Source of the DNA: Mycolicibacterium arabiense
Lineage (GTDB): Bacteria > Actinomycetota > Actinomycetes > Mycobacteriales > Mycobacteriaceae
NCBI RefSeq assembly: GCF_010731815.2
Contig: NZ_AP022593.1
Coordinates: 248,001-312,000, forward strand
Length of the DNA: 64,000 nucleotides
Reading direction: 5' to 3'
Shown here: positions 55,801 to 64,000 of the stretch, piece by piece
Layout: each line of letters opens with the position of its first letter
Position numbering within the stretch: the first letter of the stretch is position 1
Notes under the pieces: model-generated
What the model saw: only the letters and a program-made list of their open reading frames with translations
What the model was told of the DNA's origin: nothing
The model's database searches: none
Position numbers and translations under genes: made by a program

Positions 55801-56008
55801 TCCTGTCGTGGGCCGGATCGGCGGGTTCGGCTGTGGTGGTAACGCTCCCACAGTCGCGTCGACTGCGACGTTCGTTTCCGGACGGGGCACCGGTTGGCCG
55901 AGGCCCGCCCGCAGTGTACATTCGTTCACTGAACCGCGACGCGGTTGCTCGTTCCATCGCGCCGCCACCGGCCGCATGGCCGTCGGATCATCGAAAGGAC
56001 CTGTCGCC

Positions 56009-57220
56009 ATGACGTTCTCCCTGGAGCTTCCCGAAGACGTCGTCGACGTCCGGGACTGGGTTCACGACTTCGCTGCACAGATCGTCAGGCCTGCGGCTGC
56101 AGAGTGGGACGAGCGCGAGGAGACGCCGTGGCCGATCATTCAGGAGGCAGCGAAGGTCGGTCTCTATTCGATGGACCTCTTCGCGACCCAGGCCGCGGAG
56201 CCCAGCGGCCTCGGCATGCTGACGGTCTTCGAGGAGATGTTCTGGGGTGACGCGGGTATCGGCCTCTCGATCCTCGGGACCGGTCTGGCGGCGGCGTCGC
56301 TCGCGGCCACCGGTACCGCGGAGCAACTGGGCGAGTGGCTGCCCCAGATGTTCGGCACGGTCGACGAACCGCTGCTGGGTTCGTTCTGCGCCTCGGAGCC
56401 GGGCGCGGGATCGGACGTCTCGGCCATCATCACGCGGGCCCGCTACGACCAGGCGACCGACGAATGGGTCATCAACGGCACCAAGACGTGGGCGACCAAC
56501 GGCGGTATCGCCAACGTGCACATCGTGGTCGCATCGGTCGAGCCGGACCTCGGTTCGCGCGGCCAGGCGACGTTCATCATCCCGCCCGGCACCAAGGGCT
56601 TCAGCCAGGGTCAGAAGTTCAAGAAGCACGGCATCCGCGCCTCGCACACCGCCGAGGTCGTGCTCGACGACGTGCGGCTCCCGGGCCGGCTGATCATCGG
56701 CGGCAAGGACAAGTTCGACGAGCGCATCGCCCGCTCGCGCGAGGGCAAGCGCTCCGCGGGCCAGGCGGCGATGAAGACGTTCGAGCGCACCCGGCCCACG
56801 GTCGGCGCGATGGCGCTCGGCGTTGCGCGGGCCGCCTACGAGTACGCCCTCGAATACGCCCAGCAGCGCGAGCAATTCGGTCGCAAGATCGGTGACTTCC
56901 AGGCGATCGCGTTCAAGCTCGCCGACATGAAGTCCCGCATCGACAGTGCCCGGCTCCTGGTGTGGCGTGCGGGCTGGATGGCGCGCAACGACCTGCCGTT
57001 CACCAACGCCGAGGGATCGATGGCCAAGCTGATCGCGAGCGAGACGGCCGTGTATGTCACCGACGAGGCCATCCAGATCCTCGGCGGCAACGGCTACACC
57101 CGCGACTACCCGGTCGAGCGCATGCACCGCGACGCCAAGATCTTCACGATCTTCGAAGGCACCAGCGAGATTCAGCGTCTGGTGATGGCCCGCGCGATCA
57201 CCGGCCTCCCCCTGAAGTAG
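56009..57220 (+). CDS. Acyl-CoA dehydrogenase
   Basis: A 403-residue FAD-dependent acyl-CoA dehydrogenase. N-terminal helical domain, then [15 protein letters not shown], the beta domain with [17 protein letters not shown], the C-terminal block [20 protein letters not shown], and [35 protein letters not shown] with the catalytic Glu position of short/medium-chain enzymes. GAAAGGA (55993-55999) fixes ATG 56009. It is divergent from the adenylate cyclase and followed by repeat copy C. Chain-length preference is unknown. Confidence 0.93.
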   Translation: MTFSLELPEDVVDVRDWVHDFAAQIVRPAAAEWDEREETPWPIIQEAAKVGLYSMDLFATQAAEPSGLGMLTVFEEMFWGDAGIGLSILGTGLAAASLAATGTAEQLGEWLPQMFGTVDEPLLGSFCASEPGAGSDVSAIITRARYDQATDEWVINGTKTWATNGGIANVHIVVASVEPDLGSRGQATFIIPPGTKGFSQGQKFKKHGIRASHTAEVVLDDVRLPGRLIIGGKDKFDERIARSREGKRSAGQAAMKTFERTRPTVGAMALGVARAAYEYALEYAQQREQFGRKIGDFQAIAFKLADMKSRIDSARLLVWRAGWMARNDLPFTNAEGSMAKLIASETAVYVTDEAIQILGGNGYTRDYPVERMHRDAKIFTIFEGTSEIQRLVMARAITGLPLK

Positions 57221-57233
57221 CCCGAGAGTCCTT

Positions 57234-57297
57234 CCGCGAGCGTGCGTGTCTGCGGGCGACACGCCGCCCCGCGACCCGAGTTCGCGCACGCTCGCGG
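57234..57297 (+). repeat. Dispersed palindromic element, copy C
   Basis: A 13-bp outer stem (57234-57246 with 57285-57297) enclosing the same core as copies A and B. It starts 13 nt after the acyl-CoA dehydrogenase stop and fills the gap to the convergent allB stop at 57315. Here it could terminate both genes. Confidence 0.8.
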
Positions 57298-57314
57298 GGG
57301 GTGCCTCAGCCGCG

Positions 57315-58673
57315 CTACACGCCGCCGCGGCGCAGCATCCGGCCCTGCGGGGTCGTGAAGTCGATCTTCTTGCCGCGCAACCAGGTACTCGTCACGACAC
57401 CGGCGAGCGCGCGCCCGTCGTACGGGCTGATCGGGTTCTTGTGGTGCAGCTTGTGTACGTCGACCACCTGGGCGGACTCGGGCTCGAAGATAGCGAAGTC
57501 GGCGTCGTAGCCCAGCGCGATCTTGCCCTTGTTGTTCAATCCGGCGAGCGCGGCGGGCTTGGCTGCCATCCAGTCGATCACCTGCGTCAGTTTGATGCCG
57601 CGACGCTTGGCCTCGGTCCAGATCAACGACAGGCCGAGTTGCAGCGACGCGACGCCGCCCCATGCGACGCCGAAGTCGCCGTTCTCGACGTCCTTCAGGT
57701 CGACCGTCGAGGGGGAGTGGTCGGAGACGATGCAGTCGATCGTGCCGTCGAGCAGGCCCTGCCACAGGAGTTCCCGATTCGACGCCTCGCGGATCGGCGG
57801 GCAGCACTTGAACGCCGTTGCGCCATTGGGGATCTCCTCGGCCAGCAGCGTCAGGTAGTGGGGGCAGGTCTCGACGGTGATCTTGACGCCGTCACGCTTG
57901 GCGGTCGCGAGCATGGGCAGTGCGTCCGACGACGACAGGTGCAGGATGTGCGCACGGACGCCGGTCCACCGAGCGCGTTCGATGACTTCCGCGATCGCCA
58001 CGTTCTCGGCGCCGCGCGGCCGCGACGCGAGGAAGCGCTCGTACCGGTCGCCCTCGGCCGAGGGGGCTCGATCGATGGCGCGGGAGTCCTCGGCGTGCAC
58101 GATCATCATGGAGTCGAAGCCGGCCAGTACGGCCATGTCCTTCTCCATCTCGTCGGCGTCGAGATGCGGGAACTCGTCGACGCCGGAGTGCAGCAGGAAG
58201 CACTTGAAGCCGAAGACGCCATCGTCGTGCAGGCCGCGCAGGTCGCCGGTGTTGCCGGGGATGGCACCGCCCCAGAAACCGACGTCGATGTGCGTCTTGC
58301 CCGAGGCGGCCGCGCGCTTGGCGTCGAGTGCGTCCACGTTGACCGTCGGCGGAATCGAGTTGAGCGGCATGTCGATCAGCGTGGTCACGCCGCCCGCCGC
58401 CGCTGCGCGGGTAGCGGAGTCGAAACCCTCCCACTCGGTGCGGCCGGGCTCGTTGACGTGGACGTGGGTGTCGACCAGGCCGGGGATCATCACCTGCTCG
58501 TCCGTGAGTTCGACGACCTCGGTGCCGGTGAGACCGCTTCCGAGCGGCTCGATCGCGACGACGCGACCGTCGCGGATGCCGATCTCGCGGGCGACGATTC
58601 CCGCCGTCGTCAGCATGCGTTCGCCGCGGACCACCAGGTCGAAACCGGATTGGTCGGGGGTGTCGGCGGTCAT
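57315..58673 (-). CDS. allB: Allantoinase
   Basis: A 452-residue dihydroorotase-like cyclic amidohydrolase that opens allantoin to allantoate. Metal ligands His70 and His72 (DTHVHVNEPGR), the carboxylated Lys157 (FGFKCFLLHSG), further His in HAEDS and ILHLSSS, and Asp in CIVSDHSP. GGAGA precedes ATG 58673. It faces the permease gene across a 224-bp region with two TTCC-N7-GGAA operators. First step of the allantoin pathway encoded here. Confidence 0.93.
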   Translation of the reverse strand: MTADTPDQSGFDLVVRGERMLTTAGIVAREIGIRDGRVVAIEPLGSGLTGTEVVELTDEQVMIPGLVDTHVHVNEPGRTEWEGFDSATRAAAAGGVTTLIDMPLNSIPPTVNVDALDAKRAAASGKTHIDVGFWGGAIPGNTGDLRGLHDDGVFGFKCFLLHSGVDEFPHLDADEMEKDMAVLAGFDSMMIVHAEDSRAIDRAPSAEGDRYERFLASRPRGAENVAIAEVIERARWTGVRAHILHLSSSDALPMLATAKRDGVKITVETCPHYLTLLAEEIPNGATAFKCCPPIREASNRELLWQGLLDGTIDCIVSDHSPSTVDLKDVENGDFGVAWGGVASLQLGLSLIWTEAKRRGIKLTQVIDWMAAKPAALAGLNNKGKIALGYDADFAIFEPESAQVVDVHKLHHKNPISPYDGRALAGVVTSTWLRGKKIDFTTPQGRMLRRGGV

Positions 58674-58701
58674 CGGCGGCTCTCCGTCACTAAGAGATGA
58701 A

Positions 58702-58716
58702 TTCCTCATCGTGGAA
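58702..58716. promoter_or_regulatory. IclR-type operator, allB side
   Basis: TTCCTCATCGTGGAA, matching TTCC-N7-GGAA. Centred about 36 nt upstream of the allB start, where it would overlap the promoter. Confidence 0.65.
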
Positions 58717-58832
58717 CTGAAACTCCATTCCTGGGCCGACTCTAGATGTGAGCGTGGACACAGTCAATCGCGCCAAAGCCTTGACACGCCCTGTCGCGAT
58801 ACGACTTACTTGTCTAATCCGTGGAATATTAC

Positions 58833-58847
58833 TTCCACACCGTGGAA
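58833..58847. promoter_or_regulatory. IclR-type operator, allantoin permease side
   Basis: TTCCACACCGTGGAA, arms TTCCAC/GTGGAA, 50 nt before the permease ATG. A further GTGGAATATT half-site at 58821-58830 forms the overlapping inverse palindrome GTGGAA-N6-TTCCAC. A TTGACA at 58781-58786 is a candidate -35. Confidence 0.65.
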
Positions 58848-58897
58848 TATTTGCGGCGGCGCTGGGCGTCGGCGCTCCGACCGTGACAGGCGTATCC

Positions 58898-60403
58898 ATG
58901 AGCACAGAGTCCACCGGTCTGATCGGCGACCCCAGTCGTGACGATGCCACTTCGATCGCCGACGTCAGTCCGTCCCTGTACAACCCTGAGCTCGCGCCCA
59001 CGAAGCGCGAGGGTCGCCGGTGGAGCGCGTACAACATCTTCACCCTGTGGGCGAACGACGTGCACAGCCTGGGCAACTATTCGTTTGCGATCGGGCTGTT
59101 CGCGCTCGGCCTCGGCGGGTGGCAGATCCTGTTGGCGCTCGGCCTGGGCGGCGTCTTCCTCTTCCTGCTGCTCAACCTGTCCGGGTTCATGGGAGAGAAG
59201 ACCGGTGTCCCGTTCCCGGTGATGAGCCGCATCTCGTTCGGCACCCGCGGCGCGCAGATTCCTGGGCTCATCCGCGGCGCGATCGCGATCGCATGGTTCG
59301 GCATTCAGACCTACCTCGCGTCCGTGGTGCTGCGCATCATGATCATCGCGCTCGTACCGTCCGCCGAGACCCTCGACTCGAACAGCTTCCTGGGGTTGTC
59401 CACGCTCGGCTGGATCTCGTTCATCGTGCTGTGGGTGATCCAGGTGATCATCGTCAGCTACGGCATGGAGATGATCCGCAGGTACGAAGCCTTCGCCGGC
59501 CCGGTCATCCTGTTCACGATGATCGCGCTCGCGATTTGGATGCTCAGCAACGCCGACTGGACCATCGCGTGGACGACACCCGACTCGCTCACCGGGGTCG
59601 ACATGTGGTTGCAGATCATCGGCGGCGCCAGCCTGTGGGTCGCGATCTACGGCACGTTCGTGCTGAACTTCTGCGACTTCACCCGGAACGCGACGTCGAA
59701 GCGGGCCATCGTGAAGGGCAACTTCTGGGGCATCCCGCTCAACATGCTGGTGTTCGGCGCCATCGTCATCGTCCTTGCCGGCGCCCAATTCCGCATCGAC
59801 GGACGCATCATCGAAGCGCCCGCCGACATCGTTCAGGAAGTGCCGAACACCCTGCTGCTGGTGCTCGCGGCACTGGCCCTGCTGATCCTGACAGTCGCCG
59901 TGAACCTGATGGCGAACTTCGTCGCCCCGATCTATGCGCTGAACAACCTCTTCCCGAAGCAGCTGAACTTTCGTCGGGCAGCATTCATCTCGGCCGTCAT
60001 CGGCCTGATCATCCTGCCGTGGAACCTGTACAACTCGCCTGCGGTGATCAACTACTTCCTCGGCGGGCTCGGTGCGATTCTCGGGCCTCTGTTCGGCATC
60101 ATCATGGCCGACTACTGGCTGGTGCGTCGTTCCCGGATCAACGTGCCAGCTCTGTTCACCACCGATGCGAACTCCGAATACCATTACGCCAAGGGCGTCA
60201 ACATGCGCGCCGTGGTCGCGCTCGTCATCACGGCGGTGGCGGCATTGCTGATGGCGTTCGTTCCGGCGTTCAAGATCGTCTCCGAGTTCTCCTGGTTCAT
60301 CGGCGCAGGACTCGGTGCGATCGTGTACCTGGTGGTCGCCGACCGACGGGGTCCGTTCAACGACGTCTCTGGCGAGCCCATCGCCGTGGCGAGCACGCAC
60401 TAG
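58898..60403 (+). CDS. NCS1 allantoin permease (PucI-like)
   Basis: A 501-residue, twelve-helix NCS1 permease. RRWSAYNIFTLWANDVHSLGNYSFAIGLF marks the family N-terminal region (outline), GVPFPVMSRISFGTRGAQIPGLIRGAIAIAWFGIQTY the helix-3 signature region, and FCDFTRNATSKRAIVKGNFWGIPLN helix 8. Start 58898 was chosen because the frame from 58748 runs through operator O2. It is followed 11 nt later by the racemase. Allantoin is the likely substrate from context. Confidence 0.88.
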   Translation: MSTESTGLIGDPSRDDATSIADVSPSLYNPELAPTKREGRRWSAYNIFTLWANDVHSLGNYSFAIGLFALGLGGWQILLALGLGGVFLFLLLNLSGFMGEKTGVPFPVMSRISFGTRGAQIPGLIRGAIAIAWFGIQTYLASVVLRIMIIALVPSAETLDSNSFLGLSTLGWISFIVLWVIQVIIVSYGMEMIRRYEAFAGPVILFTMIALAIWMLSNADWTIAWTTPDSLTGVDMWLQIIGGASLWVAIYGTFVLNFCDFTRNATSKRAIVKGNFWGIPLNMLVFGAIVIVLAGAQFRIDGRIIEAPADIVQEVPNTLLLVLAALALLILTVAVNLMANFVAPIYALNNLFPKQLNFRRAAFISAVIGLIILPWNLYNSPAVINYFLGGLGAILGPLFGIIMADYWLVRRSRINVPALFTTDANSEYHYAKGVNMRAVVALVITAVAALLMAFVPAFKIVSEFSWFIGAGLGAIVYLVVADRRGPFNDVSGEPIAVASTH

Positions 60404-60414
60404 TAGGGACTGCC

Positions 60415-61137
60415 ATGCGAATCCTCGTAGCCAACGTGAACACGACGGCCTCGATGACCGATGCCATCGCCGAGTCGGCGCGCCGTGTCGCGTCTCCGGG
60501 TACTGAGATCGTCGGCATCACACCGCGTTTCGGTGCGGACTCGTGCGAGGGGAACTTCGAGAGCTATCTCGCGGCCATCGCCGTCATGGATGCGGTCACT
60601 TCGTACCCCGAGCCGTTCGACGCCGTGATTCAGGCAGGGTACGGCGAGCACGGCCGGGAGGGCCTGCAGGAGTTGCTCGACGTCCCGGTGGTCGACATCA
60701 CCGAGGCTGCCGCGTCGACGGCGATGTATCTCGGACACAAGTACTCGGTCGTCACCACGCTCGACCGCACCGTCCCGCTGATCGAGGACCGTCTCAAGCT
60801 CGCGGGTCTCGATGCACGATGCGCGTCGGTGCGCGCGTCCGGCCTCGGAGTGCTCGAACTCGAGTCGGATCCGGGTCGGGCGGTCGAGGCGATCGTGCGC
60901 GAGGCGCGAGAGGCAGTGGAGAACGATCACGCGGAGGTGATCTGCCTCGGTTGCGGCGGTATGGCCGAACTCGAGGAGAAGGTGACGGCCGCGACCGGCG
61001 TCCCGATCGTCGACGGCGTCCGCGCGGCGGTCACCATCGCCGAAGGATTGGTCCGGATGGGACTGTCCACGTCGAAGGTGCGTACCTACGCGACGCCACG
61101 CTCGAAGAACATCACTGGCTGGCCATTCCAGTCGTAG
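60415..61137 (+). CDS. Asp/Glu/hydantoin-racemase family protein (allantoin racemase-like)
   Basis: A 240-residue member of the hydantoin/allantoin racemase family. These convert (R)- and (S)-allantoin using two Cys. The C-terminal Cys is present (Cys180, CLGCGGMAEL), but the N-terminal catalytic Cys, expected in the A-C-[FW]-G motif, is Gly75 (QAGYGEHG). Another Cys, Cys44, lies in DSCEGNF. Operon partner of the permease. It may be a racemase with a changed mechanism or have a different role. Confidence 0.8.
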   Translation: MRILVANVNTTASMTDAIAESARRVASPGTEIVGITPRFGADSCEGNFESYLAAIAVMDAVTSYPEPFDAVIQAGYGEHGREGLQELLDVPVVDITEAAASTAMYLGHKYSVVTTLDRTVPLIEDRLKLAGLDARCASVRASGLGVLELESDPGRAVEAIVREAREAVENDHAEVICLGCGGMAELEEKVTAATGVPIVDGVRAAVTIAEGLVRMGLSTSKVRTYATPRSKNITGWPFQS

Positions 61138-61146
61138 CTCAATGTC

Positions 61147-61974
61147 TCAGAGCATGATCTGTCGGTTGACGTCCTTGTACAGCAGGTAGCGGAAGTTCGA
61201 CGGTCCGCCTGCGTAGCACGCCTGCGGGCAGAAGGCGCGCAGCGACAGGAAGTCGCCCGCCTGCACCTCCACCCAGTCCCTGTTGAGGTGGTAGACGGCC
61301 TTGCCTTCGAGCATCAGCAGGCCGTGTTCCATCACGTGGGTCTCGGCGAACGGAATGGTCGCGCCGGGCTCGAAGGTGACGACGTTGACGTGCATGTCGT
61401 ACCCGAGGTCCTGCGGGTCGAGCATGCGCGTCGTGCGCCACTTGCCGTCGGTCCCGGGCATGGCCGACGGTTCGATGTCCTGCTCGTTGCCGAACTTCAC
61501 CGATACCGTGTGGCCCTCGACGGCCTCGTAGCGCTTGCGGATCCAGACGAACGTGGCGTCGGCGTTGCCGTCGTTGCGGGCCGACCAGTCGGTGCCTGCC
61601 GGGAGGTAGGCGAAGCCGCCTTCGGTGAGTGTTTGCGATTGTCCTGCCGCGTCGACGGTGAGTGCACCGGACGTGACGAACAGGAAGCTCTGCACCTCGG
61701 GTTGCGGCTCGGGTCGCTGCGCCCCGCCGCCCGGCTTGACCTCGACGATCGCCTGGTAGTACGTCGTAGCGCCACCGGCGACGGGCCGGTTGACTATCCA
61801 TGCGCGGGTGTCGGTCCACTCCGGGAACACCGAGGTGACGATGTCGGAGAGGACCCCGCGCGGGATCACCGTGTAGGCCTCGGTGACGATCGCGCGGTCG
61901 GTCAGCAGATCGGTCTGCGGGGGCAGGCCGCCGCGGGGCGTGTAGTAAGAACCAGTGGTCGGTGGAGTAGTCAT
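61147..61974 (-). CDS. allE: (S)-ureidoglycine aminohydrolase (bicupin)
   Basis: A 275-residue bicupin enzyme that removes ammonia from (S)-ureidoglycine, giving (S)-ureidoglycolate, after allantoate is hydrolysed. Mn ligands of the C-terminal cupin are visible: Glu211, His213 and His217 (AETHVMEHG) and Gln251 (CPQACYAGG). The N-terminal cupin (residues 60-145) has no full metal set. Its start overlaps the stop of the DUF6986 gene by 4 nt, so the pair is an operon. AllC is not in the window. Confidence 0.9.
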   Translation of the reverse strand: MTTPPTTGSYYTPRGGLPPQTDLLTDRAIVTEAYTVIPRGVLSDIVTSVFPEWTDTRAWIVNRPVAGGATTYYQAIVEVKPGGGAQRPEPQPEVQSFLFVTSGALTVDAAGQSQTLTEGGFAYLPAGTDWSARNDGNADATFVWIRKRYEAVEGHTVSVKFGNEQDIEPSAMPGTDGKWRTTRMLDPQDLGYDMHVNVVTFEPGATIPFAETHVMEHGLLMLEGKAVYHLNRDWVEVQAGDFLSLRAFCPQACYAGGPSNFRYLLYKDVNRQIML

Positions 61975-63245
61975 TGCGTGCTCCTGATCGGGCGGCCGAG
62001 CGCAATGTCACGCGCGGTGGACATGGGGAGATCGGTGGCTGTCTCGATCTCGTCGACGGTGAGGGCGCCGCACGCGTTGCCGCGATGGATCACGCTGGCG
62101 AGGGCGCGGGCGGTGGCCGGCTCGTCCATGACGGTCGAGTCGAGCTGGTGAACGTAGTTGCGCAGCCGCGTCGCGGCCGGTAAGAAGGCGCCTCGGTAGA
62201 ACACGTAGGTCGCCAGGTATCGGGTGACGAGTTGGGCGGGGTGCATGTCCCAACCCTGGTAGATGCCGCGTTCCAGGTGGCGCCGGACGAGGCGGGCGTG
62301 CAGCTTCCACGCCATGGCGACGTTGTCGGCGTCGCCGACGGGGAGGATGTTGGTCGAGCCGTCGGACATGTGCACACCGGTGCCTGCCACGGCGAGTTGC
62401 ATGACGTTCTTGGCGTGGTCGGCCGCCGGATGCTCCATCGACTGGTAGGCGGCGGCGATGCCAAGGGACGCCGAGTAGTCGTAGGTCCCGTAGTGCAGCG
62501 CGCTGACGCGACCGTTGCCGGCGTGGATGAACTGGGCGACGGGTGCGCGGCCATCGGCACCGAGGATCGCCTGCGGTGTTTCGACCTGCACCTCGAAGCG
62601 GATGCGGCCCGCGGGCAGCCCGTTGGCACGTTCGAGGGCGCTCGCGACGGCGACCATCGCCTCGACCTGGTCGACCGACGTCACCTTGGGCAGGGTCAGG
62701 GTCAGGCCGTCGGGGAGGCCGCCGGAGTCGACGAGTCCGCTGACGAACAGGTCGAGCGTGCGCAGTCCTCGGGCACGGGTGCCTGCCTCGAGGCATTTGA
62801 AGCGAGTGCCGACGAACGGCGTCGAGGTGCCCGAGTCGAGTGCGGTCCGCAGTGCGGCGACCGCTCGCGCGACGTCCGCGTCCTCGGTGCCGTCCGAGGG
62901 GGAGTAGCCGTCTTCGAAGTCGATGCGGAGGTCTTCGATGGGTTCGGTGGTCAGCTTGTCCTCGACGAGGGCGGCGAGAGTCTCCGGCTCGCAGTCGGTT
63001 CCGCTGCTCGCGCCGACGAGCGTGGCGACCGCGTCGAGTCCGCCTGCGTCATGCGCCGCGGCGAGAGCGGCGGACCCCCAGTCGGCGGGCGTCGTCGCCG
63101 AGTACCGGTTGCCCGGGACGTAGACGGTGTGGACCGGCTGCCGACGACCGTCGTCGCCGGGATATCCGGCGACCAGTCGGGCGTCGGCGTCCGCGAGGCG
63201 GCTGTCGACGTCGGCCAGCACGGCATCGTCGAGGCGTCGTGTCAC
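61971..63245 (-). CDS. DUF6986 aldolase-like protein of the allantoin locus
   Basis: A 424-residue actinobacterial protein related to the HpcH/HpaI and malate-synthase-like TIM barrels: RIDFEDGYSP near residue 108, FKCLE, TLPKVTSVDQ, FEVQVETPQAILG and GWDMHPAQLVTRY near the end. Similar genes sit beside purine/allantoin genes in other actinobacteria, suggesting it processes glyoxylate or a ureidoglycolate-derived acid. No reaction is proven. GAAGGG is 6 nt before the GTG. Operator O3 is 42 nt upstream. Confidence 0.75.
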   Translation of the reverse strand: MTRRLDDAVLADVDSRLADADARLVAGYPGDDGRRQPVHTVYVPGNRYSATTPADWGSAALAAAHDAGGLDAVATLVGASSGTDCEPETLAALVEDKLTTEPIEDLRIDFEDGYSPSDGTEDADVARAVAALRTALDSGTSTPFVGTRFKCLEAGTRARGLRTLDLFVSGLVDSGGLPDGLTLTLPKVTSVDQVEAMVAVASALERANGLPAGRIRFEVQVETPQAILGADGRAPVAQFIHAGNGRVSALHYGTYDYSASLGIAAAYQSMEHPAADHAKNVMQLAVAGTGVHMSDGSTNILPVGDADNVAMAWKLHARLVRRHLERGIYQGWDMHPAQLVTRYLATYVFYRGAFLPAATRLRNYVHQLDSTVMDEPATARALASVIHRGNACGALTVDEIETATDLPMSTARDIALGRPIRSTQ

Positions 63246-63286
63246 CGTTGTCCCTTCCGTGGGTGGAAGTGTCCGTCACGACAGAA

Positions 63287-63301
63287 TTCCACATTGTGGA
63301 G
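63287..63301. promoter_or_regulatory. IclR-type operator, DUF6986/allE side
   Basis: TTCCACATTGTGGAG, one mismatch from TTCC-N7-GGAA; AA/TT flanks extend the palindrome. A looser TTCC-N6-GGAA lies nearer the gene at 63255-63268. Confidence 0.65.
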
Positions 63302-63341
63302 TTTAGCGCGAGGGTGACACCCTTGCGGATACTCTCAACGA

Positions 63342-63356
63342 TTCCGTATTGCGGAA
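63342..63356. promoter_or_regulatory. IclR-type operator, regulator side
   Basis: TTCCGTATTGCGGAA, arms TTCCG/CGGAA, centred about 61 nt upstream of the IclR-type gene start. It suggests autoregulation. Confidence 0.65.
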
Positions 63357-63409
63357 GTCATTTTCAGCATGTTGGATGGAACGACATTCGACGGCTGAAA
63401 GTGGGTCGC

Positions 63410-64000
63410 ATGGCGGAGAAGTCGGGCGGCGTGCAGTCGGTGGAGCGCGCGTTCGAGTTGATGGAGCTGATCGGACGCGCGGGAGGAGAGTGCTCGCTGA
63501 CGGAGTTGTCGGCGGAGTCTCCGTTACCGCCGCCGACCATCCACCGTCTCCTGCGCACGCTGGTCGGACTCGGCTACGTGCGGCAACTGCCCAATCGCCG
63601 CTATGCACTGGGGCCGAGGTTGATTCGGCTTGGTGAGGTGGCGAACCGTCAGTTGGGCGCGGTCGCCGGGCCGGTGCTGCAGTCGCTGGTCGACGAACTG
63701 TCGGAAACAGCGAGCCTCGCGGTGCTCGACGGTGACATGGTGATCTACACCGGGCAGGTTCCGTCGAAGGTGATGCGGGCCAACAACGAGGTCGGCAAGC
63801 GCGTCGGCCTGCACACGTCCGGTGTGGGCAAGGCCGTCCTGGGTGAACTCGACGATGCACGCATCCTCAAATTGGTTACGCAGTCCGGACTTCCGGCACC
63901 GACCGACAACAGTGCCTCGACCCTCTCCGCGGTGTTCGCGAACGTCGAGCGCGTGCGCGCCGACGGCTATGCGGTCGACGACGAGGAGTTGGAGGTCGGT
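63410..64000 (+). CDS. IclR-family regulator of allantoin genes, 3' end outside window
   Basis: The first 197 codons of an IclR-family repressor. The winged helix is at residues 5-65 (GGVQSVERAFELMELIGR, LTELSAESPLPPPTIHRLLRTLVGLGYV). The effector domain follows (LIRLGEVANRQLG, ETASLAVLDGDMVIYTGQVPS, RVGLHTSGVGKAVLG). ATG 63410 chosen; GTG 63401 is in frame. By position it is an AllR-like sensor of allantoin or glyoxylate and the likely reader of the four TTCC-N7-GGAA sites. The frame is open to the edge, so the C-terminus is not visible. Confidence 0.88.
   Translation, partial: MAEKSGGVQSVERAFELMELIGRAGGECSLTELSAESPLPPPTIHRLLRTLVGLGYVRQLPNRRYALGPRLIRLGEVANRQLGAVAGPVLQSLVDELSETASLAVLDGDMVIYTGQVPSKVMRANNEVGKRVGLHTSGVGKAVLGELDDARILKLVTQSGLPAPTDNSASTLSAVFANVERVRADGYAVDDEELEVG

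Noticed and set aside
58748..58897. N-terminal extension of the allantoin permease
   Set aside because: The extended frame would translate operator O2 and a poorly conserved stretch; ATG 58898 gives the family length.
1..64000. CRISPR arrays, tRNA or rRNA genes
   Set aside because: No regularly spaced repeats of CRISPR size, cloverleaf-like sequence or rRNA was seen on reading; the only tandem repeat is the coding 33-bp set in the DoxX gene.

Overview
The window is 64 kb of about 68-70% GC actinobacterial DNA and looks like the chromosome of an environmental, fast-growing mycobacterium (Mycolicibacterium type). Supporting signs: rbpA next to separate lnt and ppm1 genes, with cobN, two F420/FMN-type PPOX proteins and fxsA nearby; an ECF sigma factor with its anti-sigma; a 13E12/DUF222 remnant; heavy GTG use; and many start codons placed exactly 7 nt after a TANNNT -10 box, the mycobacterial leaderless pattern. 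No tRNA, rRNA, CRISPR array, integrase or transposase was seen. The last gene runs off the right edge.

Layout. 1-9.6 kb: a 35-residue membrane peptide, cobN, a tandem pair of PPOX genes, fxsA, an amidohydrolase, then lnt-ppm1 (lipoprotein acylation and polyprenol-phosphate-mannose synthesis) converging on rbpA. 9.7-14.3 kb: a zinc-finger-like protein, a frameshifted winged-helix/hydrolase gene, a lipoprotein, an orphan winged-helix paralogue, and a SigL-like sigma factor with an anti-sigma that lacks the usual zinc ligands. 14.4-18.2 kb: ssuCBAD, for sulfonate uptake and desulfonation. 18.2-28.1 kb: membrane protein, carboxylesterase, copper amine oxidase, a kinase-like/DUF fusion, ynfA, a small accessory patch with a DUF222 remnant, an SCO6745-type protein, an RDD protein, and a DoxX protein with thirteen 11-residue repeats.

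28.2-43.0 kb is a sugar and polyol region: xylulokinase, LysR regulator, thioesterase, second FGGY kinase, SorC-type regulator, and an eight-gene operon (eltD, binding protein, two permeases, two different ATPases, derK, derI). Its gene order fits tetritol (erythritol/threitol) import and conversion to erythrose 4-phosphate. Two inverted repeats sit at its promoter. 43.0-55.8 kb: a secreted protein, an NDH-2-like flavoprotein, an EamA exporter, a potABCD polyamine importer, an NCS1 permease, TspO, a PsiE-like protein, an epoxide hydrolase and a membrane adenylate cyclase.

56-64 kb: an acyl-CoA dehydrogenase followed by an allantoin-utilisation locus (allB, NCS1 permease, hydantoin/allantoin racemase-like protein, ureidoglycine aminohydrolase, DUF6986 protein, IclR-type regulator). 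All four promoter regions of this locus carry a 15-bp TTCC-N7-GGAA palindrome, which defines a probable local regulon.

Three signals are not explained by ordinary annotation. First, a roughly 60-bp palindromic element occurs three times, each just after a stop codon and in the same orientation relative to that gene. Second, the TTCC-N7-GGAA operator set. Third, both ATPases of the tetritol transporter have Glu where the Q-loop normally has Gln.
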